A DNA stretch of 64,000 nucleotides, from the NCBI RefSeq assembly GCF_000828475.1, contig NZ_AP014648.1, forward strand, positions 1,995,400 to 2,059,399, written 5' to 3'. A program made the translations under genes and the position numbers. Under the pieces are notes generated by a model, which searched no databases, had not been told where the DNA came from, and was given only the letters and a program-made list of their open reading frames with translations. Origin of the DNA: Methyloceanibacter caenitepidi (GTDB taxonomy: Bacteria > Pseudomonadota > Alphaproteobacteria > Rhizobiales > Methyloligellaceae). This document shows, one piece after another, positions 18,778 through 27,492 of this stretch. Position 1 is the first letter of the stretch; every line of letters begins with the position of its first letter.

Positions 18778-19966
18778 CAAGTCCAGCCTGCATCACCATC
18801 CGCTTCAGAGGCGCGAAGGCGTTGAGCCCGGTCAGAACCGCGCTGCGTGCCAATTGCACGGGAAGAAGCTTGGTCAGCAGGGAGCGGCCCAAAAGATCGA
18901 CACCGACCGTGCGCGACAGGACATCGAGCTGACGCGCCTTGGCGTATTGGGCCAGAACCGGCGCTCCGCCGGGATCCCGGTCATGCCGCAAGGCATCGGC
19001 GACGCAATCTGCAAGCGCAGCGGCATCGCGAAGGCCGAGGTTGAGGCCCTGGGCGCCGATCGGCGCCATAATATGGGCAGCCTCTCCCACGAGAGCCGTG
19101 CGGTTGGCCGCCATTTGCTTGGCGGTGAGCCCCGCGACGGGAAAGCTTGCACGCGGACCGACGTCGGAGATCACCCCGAGGGTCTCGTCGAAGCGCTCTT
19201 GGAGCCGCGCGGCGAAGCTGGCCTCATCGAGTGCCATCAAGTCTGCGGCGTCCTCCCGGCTGGTGACCCAGACCAGGCTGGACGTGTTTTGATCCGGTGT
19301 CGGCACGCTCGTGACCGAGCCGCCCTCCCGGTGGAGCTCCGTCGCGACCCCTCGATGGGGCAGGCTGTGGCGAAAGCTGGAGGCGATGGCCGCCTGCTCG
19401 TAGCGGACGTCCCGCGTTTCGATCTTCGCCGCCTGCCGGCAGATCGAGCGGCGGCCGTCGGCGCCCGCGACGAGACGGCACGCGAGCCGGTTTCCGGACG
19501 GGAACGTCAGCATGGCCCGGTCGGGGCCGAGGTCTACTGTCTCGACGGGCTCGGGCGCGAGACGCGGCAGAACTGCGCGCGCGCGCTCGTAAAGGACCGT
19601 ATTCAAGGCGGTGTTCGCTATGTTGAAGCCGAAGCTGTCGAGCCCCAGCTCCCGGGCTTCGAAGGCGATATCCGGCGAGCGCAGCAGGCTGCGCGAGGCA
19701 TCGACGATCCGGATGGCCGTGAGCGGCGCTGCATCCGGCAGCAATCGCTCCCACACGCCGAGGCGCTTCAGGAAGTCCACGGAACTCGTCAGCAACGCCG
19801 CCGTGCGGGTCTCGGGTCTAGCGGACGCGGTCGCCGGCGGCGGGGGGCCGGCGAGGGCCACGGCCGCGCCCACGTGGTGGAGTGCAAGGGCGGTCGCGAT
19901 GCCGGCGGGACCGGCGCCCACCACGACGACATCGAACATCGGACTATCCGGCGGGAGTGCACTCAT
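18722..19966 (-). CDS. UbiH/UbiF/COQ6-family FAD-dependent hydroxylase
   Basis: A 414-residue flavoprotein monooxygenase of the ubiquinone-biosynthesis hydroxylase family. An FAD-binding GAGPAG occurs near residue 16 (VVVVGAGPAGIATALALHH), a second nucleotide motif GADGRRS occurs mid-protein, and GEAAHIMAPIGAQGLNLGLRDAAALAD is the C-terminal FAD-ribityl motif. The ATG at 19966 has a long purine-rich GGAGGGAGGAAGG upstream, better than the in-frame start 48 nt earlier. Ring position specificity (C5, C6 or C1) cannot be read from sequence. The 3' end lies inside the 95-bp tandem duplication; the protein itself is intact. Confidence 0.88.
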   Translation of the reverse strand: MSALPPDSPMFDVVVVGAGPAGIATALALHHVGAAVALAGPPPPATASARPETRTAALLTSSVDFLKRLGVWERLLPDAAPLTAIRIVDASRSLLRSPDIAFEARELGLDSFGFNIANTALNTVLYERARAVLPRLAPEPVETVDLGPDRAMLTFPSGNRLACRLVAGADGRRSICRQAAKIETRDVRYEQAAIASSFRHSLPHRGVATELHREGGSVTSVPTPDQNTSSLVWVTSREDAADLMALDEASFAARLQERFDETLGVISDVGPRASFPVAGLTAKQMAANRTALVGEAAHIMAPIGAQGLNLGLRDAAALADCVADALRHDRDPGGAPVLAQYAKARQLDVLSRTVGVDLLGRSLLTKLLPVQLARSAVLTGLNAFAPLKRMVMQAGLAPPADLPRLMRPVDSLPA

Positions 19967-20569
19967 CGACGATCCTTCCTCCCTCCTGATAGCGCAGCAC
20001 GGCCCGCGACGCACGGGTCAACATCGCCTTGACTGCCGTCGTTTGGGCGCGTCGGCCACGTCGCCTGAGAGAGGTTCCGGCGTGGGAATCGCTGAGTTGC
20101 GATCTTACCTACCGAAAGGTCTCCTAAGTGCTTCTGCAAACGCAATATTCTGAGCGTATTGCGCGCAGGCAGGATATCCGCTCGCGCAACGCGGGTTTTG
20201 CACCGCAACAGAGCGCAAAACTCGCTGGAATCGTGCAGGGCGCAGCGCCTGCGACAGGCCGCCGCGCACTGCCGCGCGGATAGAGAAAAACTACATAGGA
20301 ACAATGACTTACGCACCTTCCATGCAGGCGGTCGAGAAGCGCTTTTTTGTGCCGCGGGAGACCGCCGTGGCCGATGTGCAACAGCCCTGAGTGAAATCCG
20401 GGATGTCGCCGGAGTGTCACACACCCGTCATGGCTCGGGAAATAGAACGTTAACCGAGGTTCGCAGGAAGCGGGCTTGCTGAATTGCTGGGTGCAAGAGG
20501 GACGAAGACACCTCAGCTCAGTGACGAAGCCAGATCGTAAGTTTAACTCTATAAGAGTGGAGAGGGGTC
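19967..20569. other. 603-bp intergenic region with two inverted repeats
   Basis: No convincing gene is seen between the UbiH-type gene and the porin. Two inverted repeats stand out: CGCAATA (20141-20147) with TATTGCG (20157-20163), and GCGGGTTTTGC (20191-20201) with GCAAAACTCGC (20215-20225). A further small hairpin, ACTCT-ATA-AGAGT (20546-20558), sits just before the porin ribosome site GGAGAGGGG. The region must hold the promoters of both divergent genes. Confidence 0.5.
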
Positions 20570-21919
20570 ATGATCGGGGGACTTAAGAAAGTCGGTCTTA
20601 CTTTGTTTGCGAGCGCCAGCGCGTTTGCAATTCTTGCTTCGGCAGCGCCGGTTGCCAAAGCGCAGTACATCACCCGGGCGGAGTTCGAGGAATACAAGAA
20701 GTCTCAGCCCGTCGTGAAGTGGAAGGGCGCGCCGCAGATTTCCAGCGCTGACGGCAAGTTCAGCTTCAAGGTTCGCGGCCGTTTGCAGATCGATTACAAC
20801 TCGATCGACCAGGATGAGCCGATCACCGGCGATCCGGACATCAACGACTGGGAAGCGCGCCGTGCGCGTCTCGGCGTCGAAGGCACGATCTGGTACGACT
20901 GGAAGTACAAGTTCGAAATAGACTTCGCCGGTAACGAAGTCGACGTCAAGGATGCCTACATCGCGTACGCTGGCTTCAGCGACTGGAACAATCTCGAGAT
21001 CCTGTTCGGTCAGTTCAAGATCGCCAACTCGCTCGAAGGTATGACCAGCTCGCGCTACATCACCTTCATGGAGCGGGCCTTCTTCATCGAGGCCTTCGAG
21101 GCTGAGCCTCGCGCTCTCGGCGTCGGTCTGCATGCCGGTAGCGACGACGACTTCGGTTGGTCGTTCCAGACGAGCTACAACGGACCGAACATCGGCGACG
21201 ACGGTGTTTGGGATGACGGCCCGTCGATCTGGGCTGTCCGCGGTACGGTTGCACCCGTCAACACCGACGATGCCATCGTCCACTTGGGTGCCAGCTATCG
21301 CAGCCGCAACAACGGCACCGAGGAAGGCGTTTCGGCTCTCTACAACTACGAAGCTCGCCCGGGTCTCCACCTGGCGGACAAGTTCGTCGAGACCGAGCCG
21401 CTCGGCGAATCCGACCAGTACTGGGGTCTTGAAGGTGCCGCCGTGTGGCGCCGCTTCTCGGTCCAGGGTGAATATGCCGAGCTGTCGACCGATGTGCCGC
21501 AGTACTACAAGAGCATGTCCTCCCGCAGCATCAACCCCGACTACAACGGTTGGTATGTCTTCGGTAGCGTGTTCCTGACCGACGATATGCGGAACTACGA
21601 AGCCGATAAGGGCGAGTTCGGCCGTGTTAAGCCCAACAATCCCTTCGATCTGAAGAACGGTGGCTGGGGCGCCTGGGAACTCGCAGGCCGCTGGCAGCAG
21701 GTCGATGTGGGTGCCGATGCCTCGGCGCTTCTCGCTGCCGGTCATGATTGCGACAAGTGCGGTGACGAAGAAGGCTGGACCATCGCGCTGAACTGGTACC
21801 CGACCGCGTACACCCGCCTGATGTTCAACGTCATCGGCACCGATATCGGCGGTGAGTTCAACGACAACGACGGCGCTGACATCAGCGGCTTCGGAATGCG
21901 CGGTCAGATCGACTGGTAA
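20570..21919 (+). CDS. OprO/OprP-type porin
   Basis: A 449-residue outer-membrane porin of the phosphate-selective O/P family. The signal peptide ends at VAKA (about residue 31), followed by a short coiled segment (AEFEEYKKSQPV) and then a beta-barrel with characteristic FKVRGRLQIDYNSID, WEARRARLGVEGTIWYDWKYKFEIDFAGNEVDVKDAYIAY and a C-terminal GFGMRGQIDW strand ending in Trp. A CxxC (DCDKCGDEE) near residue 390 is unusual for a porin loop. Codon use is strongly biased, suggesting high expression. GGAGAGGGG precedes the ATG. Two hairpin terminators follow. Confidence 0.9.
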   Translation: MIGGLKKVGLTLFASASAFAILASAAPVAKAQYITRAEFEEYKKSQPVVKWKGAPQISSADGKFSFKVRGRLQIDYNSIDQDEPITGDPDINDWEARRARLGVEGTIWYDWKYKFEIDFAGNEVDVKDAYIAYAGFSDWNNLEILFGQFKIANSLEGMTSSRYITFMERAFFIEAFEAEPRALGVGLHAGSDDDFGWSFQTSYNGPNIGDDGVWDDGPSIWAVRGTVAPVNTDDAIVHLGASYRSRNNGTEEGVSALYNYEARPGLHLADKFVETEPLGESDQYWGLEGAAVWRRFSVQGEYAELSTDVPQYYKSMSSRSINPDYNGWYVFGSVFLTDDMRNYEADKGEFGRVKPNNPFDLKNGGWGAWELAGRWQQVDVGADASALLAAGHDCDKCGDEEGWTIALNWYPTAYTRLMFNVIGTDIGGEFNDNDGADISGFGMRGQIDW

Positions 21920-21962
21920 GTCGAGACAATCTGACAGCGAAGATATCCCCTTTCGCCAAACT

Positions 21963-21994
21963 GCCGCCGCCCCTGTCCCGGGCGGCGGCCTTTT
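21963..21994 (+). terminator. Rho-independent terminator after the porin
   Basis: GCCGCCGCCC (21963-21972) pairs with GGGCGGCGGC (21980-21989), followed by CTTTTG. Confidence 0.85.
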
Positions 21995-22019
21995 GCTCGG
22001 GGAAAGGCTGATAGAGATA

Positions 22020-22050
22020 GGCCCGCCGGTTCGACCGGCGGGCCTTTCTC
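22020..22050 (+). terminator. Second hairpin terminator
   Basis: GGCCCGCCGGT (22020-22030), loop TCG, ACCGGCGGGCC (22034-22044), then TTTCTC. It backs up the first terminator 26 bp upstream and isolates the porin from terC. Confidence 0.75.
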
Positions 22051-22164
22051 GTTCAGGAGCGCCCAGCCAGCCCCCAGAGACCGAAACGGGCGATAGACCC
22101 AATACGCCTATCTGAGTTATGCAGGAGACCGGGGTGCAACGGACGCGACGCCGGTCAGAGCTTC

Positions 22165-22929
22165 ATGACTCTTGTCGAATTTCTCACCGATCCGCATGTC
22201 TGGGCGAGCTTCCTGGCCTTGAGTGCGATGGAGATCGTGCTCGGCATCGACAACGTCGTGTTCATCTCGGTGATGGTGCAGCGGCTCCCGGCGGAGCAAC
22301 AACTCGCCGCGCGCCGTATCGGCCTGATGCTGGCGCTGGTGTTCCGCGTCATCATGCTTGGCTTCCTCGCCTGGTTCATTCACATGACCACGCCGATCTT
22401 CACGGTGGGGGAGTACGCCTTTTCGTGGCGCGATCTCATTCTGCTGGCGGGTGGGCTATTCCTCCTGGTGAAGGGTACCCGCGAAATTCACGATGGGATC
22501 GAGGGGGGCGGCGACGAGATGGGATCCGGACCCATCGTGGCCTCGATGACCGCGGCGGTCGTGCAGATTGCCGTTATCGATCTCGTCTTCTCGGTGGATT
22601 CGATCATCACGGCCGTGGGAATGGCGGAGCACGTCGAGGTGATGGTCGCGGCCGTGGTCGTGGCGATCGCCGTGATGTACGTCGCCTCGGGCCCGGTGGC
22701 CGCCTTCATCGACCGACATCCGACCACCAAAATGCTCGCTCTGTCCTTCCTGCTGCTGATCGGCGCCGCACTCGTGGCCGATGCCTTCCACTTCCACATT
22801 CCGCGCGGCTACATCTACTTCGCCATGGCGTTCTCCGCAGGCGTCGAGATGATCAACGTTCTGGCCAGCAGGAAGCGGCGAACGGCCGAGGCCGACGACG
22901 GTCCGCCGAAGCCGCCGTCGGAGGCCTAA
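22165..22929 (+). CDS. TerC family integral membrane protein
   Basis: A 254-residue polytopic membrane protein of the TerC/Alx family (about seven membrane segments). Signature segments are SAMEIVLGIDNVVFISVMVQRLP near residue 17 and AVIDLVFSVDSIITAVGMAEH near 145; their paired acidic residues are implicated in metal (Mn2+) transport in characterised relatives. A Lys/Arg-rich tail follows the last segment. It stands alone between the porin and the pentapeptide protein. The metal specificity here is inference. Confidence 0.92.
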   Translation: MTLVEFLTDPHVWASFLALSAMEIVLGIDNVVFISVMVQRLPAEQQLAARRIGLMLALVFRVIMLGFLAWFIHMTTPIFTVGEYAFSWRDLILLAGGLFLLVKGTREIHDGIEGGGDEMGSGPIVASMTAAVVQIAVIDLVFSVDSIITAVGMAEHVEVMVAAVVVAIAVMYVASGPVAAFIDRHPTTKMLALSFLLLIGAALVADAFHFHIPRGYIYFAMAFSAGVEMINVLASRKRRTAEADDGPPKPPSEA

Positions 22930-23182
22930 GGAGAGGCGCTGTTTGTGGCGCGGCGTTGCTGCAAAGCCACGCCGCTGCGGTGGCGGGCGAAGGCGATCGG
23001 CGGTACAATCGTGCTCGTCCCGGTGGGTATTGTGGACAAGCAGAGCGCTGCTAGAAAACTGTTACATCCACCCGGTACGCCAATCGGACACGCATATTGG
23101 TTGCACTGCGCATTTTTTAGTCGCACCGCACAAAATATCGCGTTGAGCCGATTGCCTTTCCCGTAGTACGCAGAGTCGCGAA

Positions 23183-24151
23183 ATGACAATTCCGGAGCAC
23201 ATAGAGATTCTGCGTCGCGGCCCCCGCGTTTGGAACGCGTGGCGTGCCGAGAACCCGTCGATCGTGCCTGATCTCGAGGGTATCGCCTTGAGCATCGGCG
23301 ACCGGCAGTTGGGCCCGATGAACGGCGGCCCGATCAATCTGTCGCGGGCGCTTCTGGCCGATGCGACGCTCTATTTCGCCACCCTGACCGGCGCGGACAT
23401 GCGCGGCGCGGACCTGACGAACGCGGACCTGCGCGGGGCGCGGCTCGAGGGCGTGGACCTGACCGGCGCGGACTTGGCCGGAGCGAATCTCGACGGCGCG
23501 ACCCTCGCCGGTGCCGTGCTGAAGGCCGCCAATCTCAGCGGTGCGAGCCTTACCGATGTCCGCGATTTGACGACCGATCAGATCGGCGAAGCCGAGGGAA
23601 ACCTCGGGACGATTCTTCCGCACGACCTGCAGCGGCCGGCCCTTTGGAGCGTTGGCCAAGGCGTCCTGCATATCGAAACGGCGCGCGACGCGGTGGGAGA
23701 GGCGGCGTACGAAGCGCCCGGTGCCGAAGCACCTGCGGAACCTGCACGCACGTCCTTCTACGCGGTCGCGGAACCGGAAGAGACCTATCAGCAGGAAGAA
23801 GAAGCACCCGAACCGGCCGCCTACGTTGAGCCTGAGCCGGAGCCGGAGCCGGAACAAGTGGAGATCGCACCTCATGCGGCGCTTCCGGCGGAGCCCGATC
23901 CCGAGCCGGTCGAGGCGCAGCCCGTCGAGAGGCGGACCTTCTCACCGGCGCCGACGCTGCCCAAGGTGCACGCCAGTCGTCCGCAGCCCGCGCCGGAGCG
24001 CTTTGAGCCTCAGCGCTCTGTGATGCGGTCGAACGGTCACGATGCGACCCACACCGAGCCGGGCGATAGCGAGAACAAGCATGTCTCATGGCTCGTGGGT
24101 GGTCCGCGTCGCACTGGCAGGCCGGCGCGCAACTGGCGCGATCGCGCCTAG
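23183..24151 (+). CDS. Pentapeptide repeat protein with Pro/Glu-rich C-terminus
   Basis: A 322-residue protein. The N-terminal 45 residues resemble the lead-in found in many pentapeptide proteins ([16 protein letters not shown]). Residues about 53-122 are A(D/N)LxG-type pentapeptide repeats forming a right-handed quadrilateral beta-helix ([19 protein letters not shown] and on). From about 165 the sequence is acidic and Pro/Glu-rich with EPEPEPEPE, then basic, and probably disordered. There is no clear membrane segment. A hydrolase gene begins 13 bp after its stop, so they may be co-transcribed. The function is unknown. Confidence 0.85.
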   Translation: MTIPEHIEILRRGPRVWNAWRAENPSIVPDLEGIALSIGDRQLGPMNGGPINLSRALLADATLYFATLTGADMRGADLTNADLRGARLEGVDLTGADLAGANLDGATLAGAVLKAANLSGASLTDVRDLTTDQIGEAEGNLGTILPHDLQRPALWSVGQGVLHIETARDAVGEAAYEAPGAEAPAEPARTSFYAVAEPEETYQQEEEAPEPAAYVEPEPEPEPEQVEIAPHAALPAEPDPEPVEAQPVERRTFSPAPTLPKVHASRPQPAPERFEPQRSVMRSNGHDATHTEPGDSENKHVSWLVGGPRRTGRPARNWRDRA

Positions 24152-24164
24152 TCCAACCTGCCGC

Positions 24165-25196
24165 GTGGCGCGTTCCCATTTCAATTCATTGGCATTCGCG
24201 GCGTTCGTCCCACTCTGGCTCGCGTTCGTGCCGGCACAGGCCGATGAGGCGCCTGTCGCCGAAGAACCAGTCTTCGATGCGCGCCTGTCCGGCTACGCGT
24301 ATCCCTTCGAGGTCCACATCCTGGCGCTGAAGAGCCAGCGACAGGACCTCGAAATGGCGTACATGTACCTGCCGGGAAAGGAAGATGCGCCGACCGTGGT
24401 CTTGCTGCACGGGAAGAACTTCAACGGAGCCTACTGGCGCCAGACGGCTGAGTTTCTCGCAAGCCGCGGCTACGGCGTGCTGATGCCCGATCAGATCGGT
24501 TTTGGGAAATCCTCCAAGCCTGTGGCCTACCAATACAGCTTCAACCAGCTTGCCGCGAACACGGCCGTACTCATGGACGCCCTCGGAATAAAGAAGGCCG
24601 TTATTGTCGGTCATTCCATGGGCGGCATGCTCGCCGCACGCTTCGCGCTTGCCTATCCCGAGCGAACGAGACGCCTCGTGCTGGTCAACCCGATCGGGCT
24701 AGAGGACTATCTCGACTACACGACCTATCCCGATATCTCCGCGGCTTTCGAGCGCGAGAAAGCCCTGACCGGTGCCGATATCGTCGCGTACCAGCGCAAG
24801 AACTATTACGACGGCGCGTGGAGCGATGCGTACGACGCGCTCACGATCCCGTTGCGCGGCTGGATCAATGGCCCCGACTCCGAGCAGCTCGCCTATGTCT
24901 CGGCGCTGACCTACGACATGATTTTAACCCAGCCGGTGATCGACGATCTCGAGCGCCTCGCGGTGCCCACCACGTTGATCATCGGCACACGCGACCGGAC
25001 CGGCCCGAACAGGGCGAACAAGCGGGCGCGGGTGTCGCGTGAATTGGGTCGGTACGACCGGCTCGGCAAAGACGCTGCATCACGGATACCGGATGCGCAA
25101 TTGATCGAACTCGATGGGTTAGGGCATCTTCCTCACATCGAGGACTTCGGGCGCTTCAAGGATGCGCTGCTGCAAGCGCTAGATGCCGGCCAATAG
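24165..25196 (+). CDS. Exported alpha/beta hydrolase
   Basis: An alpha/beta-hydrolase fold protein. Nucleophile elbow GHSMGG, oxyanion region LLHGKNFNGAYW and a C-terminal acid/His pair (ELDGLGHLPHIEDF) are all present. The start is uncertain. From the GTG at 24165 (343 residues) it begins with a good signal peptide ending PAQADEAP; in-frame ATG codons at 24042 and 24081 would overlap the pentapeptide gene and bury that signal. I prefer 24165 although its ribosome site is weak. Substrate unknown; periplasmic location inferred. Confidence 0.8.
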   Translation: MARSHFNSLAFAAFVPLWLAFVPAQADEAPVAEEPVFDARLSGYAYPFEVHILALKSQRQDLEMAYMYLPGKEDAPTVVLLHGKNFNGAYWRQTAEFLASRGYGVLMPDQIGFGKSSKPVAYQYSFNQLAANTAVLMDALGIKKAVIVGHSMGGMLAARFALAYPERTRRLVLVNPIGLEDYLDYTTYPDISAAFEREKALTGADIVAYQRKNYYDGAWSDAYDALTIPLRGWINGPDSEQLAYVSALTYDMILTQPVIDDLERLAVPTTLIIGTRDRTGPNRANKRARVSRELGRYDRLGKDAASRIPDAQLIELDGLGHLPHIEDFGRFKDALLQALDAGQ

Positions 25197-25204
25197 GGGT
25201 GCCG

Positions 25205-25705
25205 CTACCCTGCCAGATCGAACGCGGGGGCGTAGCGGATCTCGCCGGCCGGTGCTTTTCCCGTGAAAACGATCCGTTGGATGTAATGCGTCGGCAGCCC
25301 GCCATAGCTCAGCGTGCCGTCGCTTTCGAAGCCCAACCGGCCATAGAAGCCCGGGTCCCCAAGCACCACACAGCCGGCGGCGCCCTTCATGCGCAGATCG
25401 GTGAGGCCGCGATTGACCAATGCCGAGCCGATACCCTGCCGCTGGTGCGCCGGTTGAACCGCGAGCGGCCCCAGACCGAACCAGTCACCCTGCTGGTGAT
25501 CGATGTCGACCGGTGAAAACGCAATATGGCCGACAAGCGCGCTGCCGAGTTCGGCGACGAGGGAGAAGCTCAGATCGCCGCCAGTCCTCAACGCGCGAAC
25601 GATAGCCGCCTCGGCATGACCGGTGTGAGATTTGGACGCAAAGGCGCAATCCACGACGCGGTCGATCGCGGTTTCGTCCGACGGGGTTTCAGGGCGAATC
25701 TCCAT
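25205..25705 (-). CDS. GNAT family N-acetyltransferase
   Basis: A 166-residue acetyl-CoA-dependent N-acetyltransferase. The acetyl-CoA binding motif A is seen as LGPLAVQPAHQRQGIGSALVNRGL, with Q/R-x-x-G-x-A in place, followed by VLGDPGFYGRLGFE, typical of the YhbS-like subgroup. It converges on the hydrolase gene with an 8-bp gap. The substrate cannot be inferred. Confidence 0.88.
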   Translation of the reverse strand: MEIRPETPSDETAIDRVVDCAFASKSHTGHAEAAIVRALRTGGDLSFSLVAELGSALVGHIAFSPVDIDHQQGDWFGLGPLAVQPAHQRQGIGSALVNRGLTDLRMKGAAGCVVLGDPGFYGRLGFESDGTLSYGGLPTHYIQRIVFTGKAPAGEIRYAPAFDLAG

Positions 25706-25757
25706 AGTAGATGCAGAATAGAGCGTAGCAAACGGGAGGAGGAAGGTTGGCGCCGCC

Positions 25758-25946
25758 CTATCGCTTTTTGGGCTGTTCGTCTTGTTCGGCGTTCCGTCGA
25801 ATCCGCTCTTCTTCGACGAGGCGCTCCAGATCCTTGTCGACGGCGTTGGACGATTCGCCCAAAGCGGCGGCCCGTTTGCGTCGCGCGCTTTCCCGGGCGA
25901 GAAACGCCTCCAGCTTCAAGTCGCTGTTTTTCTTGTCATTTTCCAT
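25758..25946 (-). CDS. Small highly charged protein, unknown function
   Basis: A 62-residue protein, MENDKKNSDLKLEAFLARESARRKRAAALG and on, predicted almost wholly helical, with alternating basic and acidic stretches and a Lys-Lys-Arg end. GAGGA lies 8 nt before the ATG at 25946; upstream codons in frame lack coding character. It sits between the GNAT gene and a divergent Sel1 gene. I recognise no family. Confidence 0.5.
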   Translation of the reverse strand: MENDKKNSDLKLEAFLARESARRKRAAALGESSNAVDKDLERLVEEERIRRNAEQDEQPKKR

Positions 25947-26118
25947 AAATCGTCCTCGGCCTGTGAGGCGCTCGAAAACGCGCCCGGCGGATTGTCGTCG
26001 AGAAAGATGACAGTTGGATGCAAGTCGCCGGCGAGCGTTTGATGCCTCTTCAGGAGGGCATTGATCCGTGGTCAGAGCCAATGCGTATCAGGAGCGCAGA
26101 CCAACACTGGAGCAAGCC

Positions 26119-26658
26119 ATGTTGAGATCGGTTTATGTTGCTGGCGCCGTACTCGGCGCCGCCATCTTCGGAATTGCGGGCAGCGCCGCGGCGCAGTCGC
26201 TCGAGGGCGCCATGGCCACCTATTATCGCGGGGACTATCCGGAGGCCATGCAGGCCATGACGCCGTTCGCGAAGGACGGCGACAGGCACGCGCAGTATTT
26301 GATCGGGTACATGCACGAGCGGGGGCAGGGTGTGCCGCAAGACTACGCCGAAGCCGCAAACTGGTACGCGCAAGCCGCCGAGCTCGGCCATCCCTTCGCC
26401 CAGAACAATCTCGGCGTTCTCTACAAACACGGCCGGGGCGTGCCGAAGGATCTCGTCGCCGCCTATGCCTGGTTCGGGCTGGCCGCCGAGGGCTACCAGG
26501 CGGCCGAGTTCGGGCATCGCGAGCGCGCGCTGGCGAACCAGCAAGACGTCGCCGCTCGGATGACCGGGGAGCAGCTCACCGAGGCGAAGAAACGCATCCA
26601 AGAGCACCACGCGAACGATCCCGGACTACCCGAGTACCGTCCGCCGAATGTCCGCTGA
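26119..26658 (+). CDS. Secreted Sel1-repeat (TPR-like) protein
   Basis: A 179-residue exported protein with a signal peptide ending SAAAQS. Two to three Sel1-like repeats follow at about 50-135: HAQYLIGYMHERGQGVPQDYAEAANWY and FAQNNLGVLYKHGRGVPKDLVAAYAWF, the canonical A-x-x-x-LG-x(2)-Y-x(2)-G-x-G-V pattern. Such repeats mediate protein contacts. The ATG at 26119 has CTGGAGC upstream; an earlier start adds 17 non-signal residues. It converges on the macro-domain gene. Confidence 0.85.
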   Translation: MLRSVYVAGAVLGAAIFGIAGSAAAQSLEGAMATYYRGDYPEAMQAMTPFAKDGDRHAQYLIGYMHERGQGVPQDYAEAANWYAQAAELGHPFAQNNLGVLYKHGRGVPKDLVAAYAWFGLAAEGYQAAEFGHRERALANQQDVAARMTGEQLTEAKKRIQEHHANDPGLPEYRPPNVR

Positions 26659-26699
26659 GACGGAGCCGCCCCGCGCCGCAGCCGGCACATAGGTCGTGC

Positions 26700-27182
26700 C
26701 TAGAATTCGGCCGCCTTCACGTCTTTCTCGTAGGTGTCGTAGACGATGACGGGGATCCCGAGATCGCCCAGATGGCTCTCGATGAGCGGTTCGACTTCTT
26801 CCCACGGCAGGCCGCCGACACCCGTCGCAAGCTTGGGCAGCGCCACCGACGAGATGTTCTCCTTTTCGAGAATGGCGCGCAGCTCTTTCAGTGCATGACT
26901 GACATTGTGTGCGGTCGCCTTGCCCGGATGAGCTTTTTCGTCAGGCGCAGGTTCTTGCGTCATCAGGTTGATGACGACCCTTTCGGGGCCGGCCCAGAGC
27001 CAGGCATGACCGGGCTTCGGGTTCTCCTGGTGACAGTAGTGGCGAAAATCTTTTGCCATGGCCGGATGCCGCTCGCGCAGTGCCAAAGCGAGGCCTTGGT
27101 TGAAATGATCGTGGGGGGCGACGCCATGGGCAATGGCCTGGGCATCGCTCAAAAGAATGTCGCCGCGAACTTTCGTGATCAA
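26700..27182 (-). CDS. Macro domain protein (ADP-ribose-binding type)
   Basis: A 160-residue single-domain macro protein: MITKVRGDILLSDAQAIAHGVAP at the start and a LPKLATGVGGLPWEEVEPLIESHL loop typical of the ADP-ribose phosphate loop. Such proteins bind or hydrolyse ADP-ribose adducts or O-acetyl-ADP-ribose. It begins with TTG at 27182 and has AGAGGTAG just upstream. It is encoded on the same strand as tRNA-Ser, 131 bp downstream of it. The exact substrate is unknown. Confidence 0.85.
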   Translation of the reverse strand: MITKVRGDILLSDAQAIAHGVAPHDHFNQGLALALRERHPAMAKDFRHYCHQENPKPGHAWLWAGPERVVINLMTQEPAPDEKAHPGKATAHNVSHALKELRAILEKENISSVALPKLATGVGGLPWEEVEPLIESHLGDLGIPVIVYDTYEKDVKAAEF

Positions 27183-27313
27183 TGTGCTACCTCTTGAAAT
27201 AGGGGGATCGGGCGAACCGCTCGATACCGTAAGAGTAGCCTTTGCGGCCCGGTCCGGCCTTGCGCCTGATCAATGAGGCTCGCCGACGGGTAGCGGCACG
27301 ACAATCATAGATT

Positions 27314-27403
27314 TGGCGGAGGGGGTGGGATTCGAACCCACGAGACGGTCGCCCGCCTGCCGGTTTTCAAGACCGGTGCCTTCAACCACTCGGCCACCCC
27401 TCC
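27314..27403 (-). tRNA. tRNA-Ser (anticodon TGA)
   Basis: A 90-nt class II tRNA with encoded CCA. Acceptor GGAGGGG (27397-27403) pairs with CCCCTCC; the T arm has GGTTCGAATCC; the anticodon loop CTTGAAA gives anticodon TGA (complement at 27367-27369); the long variable arm is as expected for serine. Confidence 0.96.
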
Positions 27404-27476
27404 GGAAAGTCCGCCCGCTGCATCTTGCGCTCGACAGCGAAGCGCGGTCTCCTTGCGAGTCGGAGGCACACATTCC

Positions 27477-27492
27477 TTCATGACGTCATGAA
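27477..27492. promoter_or_regulatory. 16-bp perfect palindrome over the BrkB start codon
   Basis: TTCATGACGTCATGAA is self-complementary and contains the ATG (27488) of the YihY/BrkB gene. It could be an operator or an mRNA hairpin hiding the start; chance is not excluded. Confidence 0.35.

Noticed and set aside
18854..20032. A 392-codon open frame antisense to the UbiH-type gene
   Set aside because: Shadow frame with no family character; the FAD motifs of the sense protein are clear.
20159..20482. A 107-codon plus-strand open frame upstream of the porin
   Set aside because: Basic, low-quality translation, no ribosome site and no domain; it overlaps both inverted repeats.
20549..22102. A 517-codon open frame antisense to the porin
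   Set aside because: Shadow of the strongly codon-biased porin gene; the translation lacks recognisable domains and runs through both terminators.
22930..23182. Short open frames between terC and the pentapeptide gene
   Set aside because: No ribosome site, domain or coding bias; treated as intergenic.
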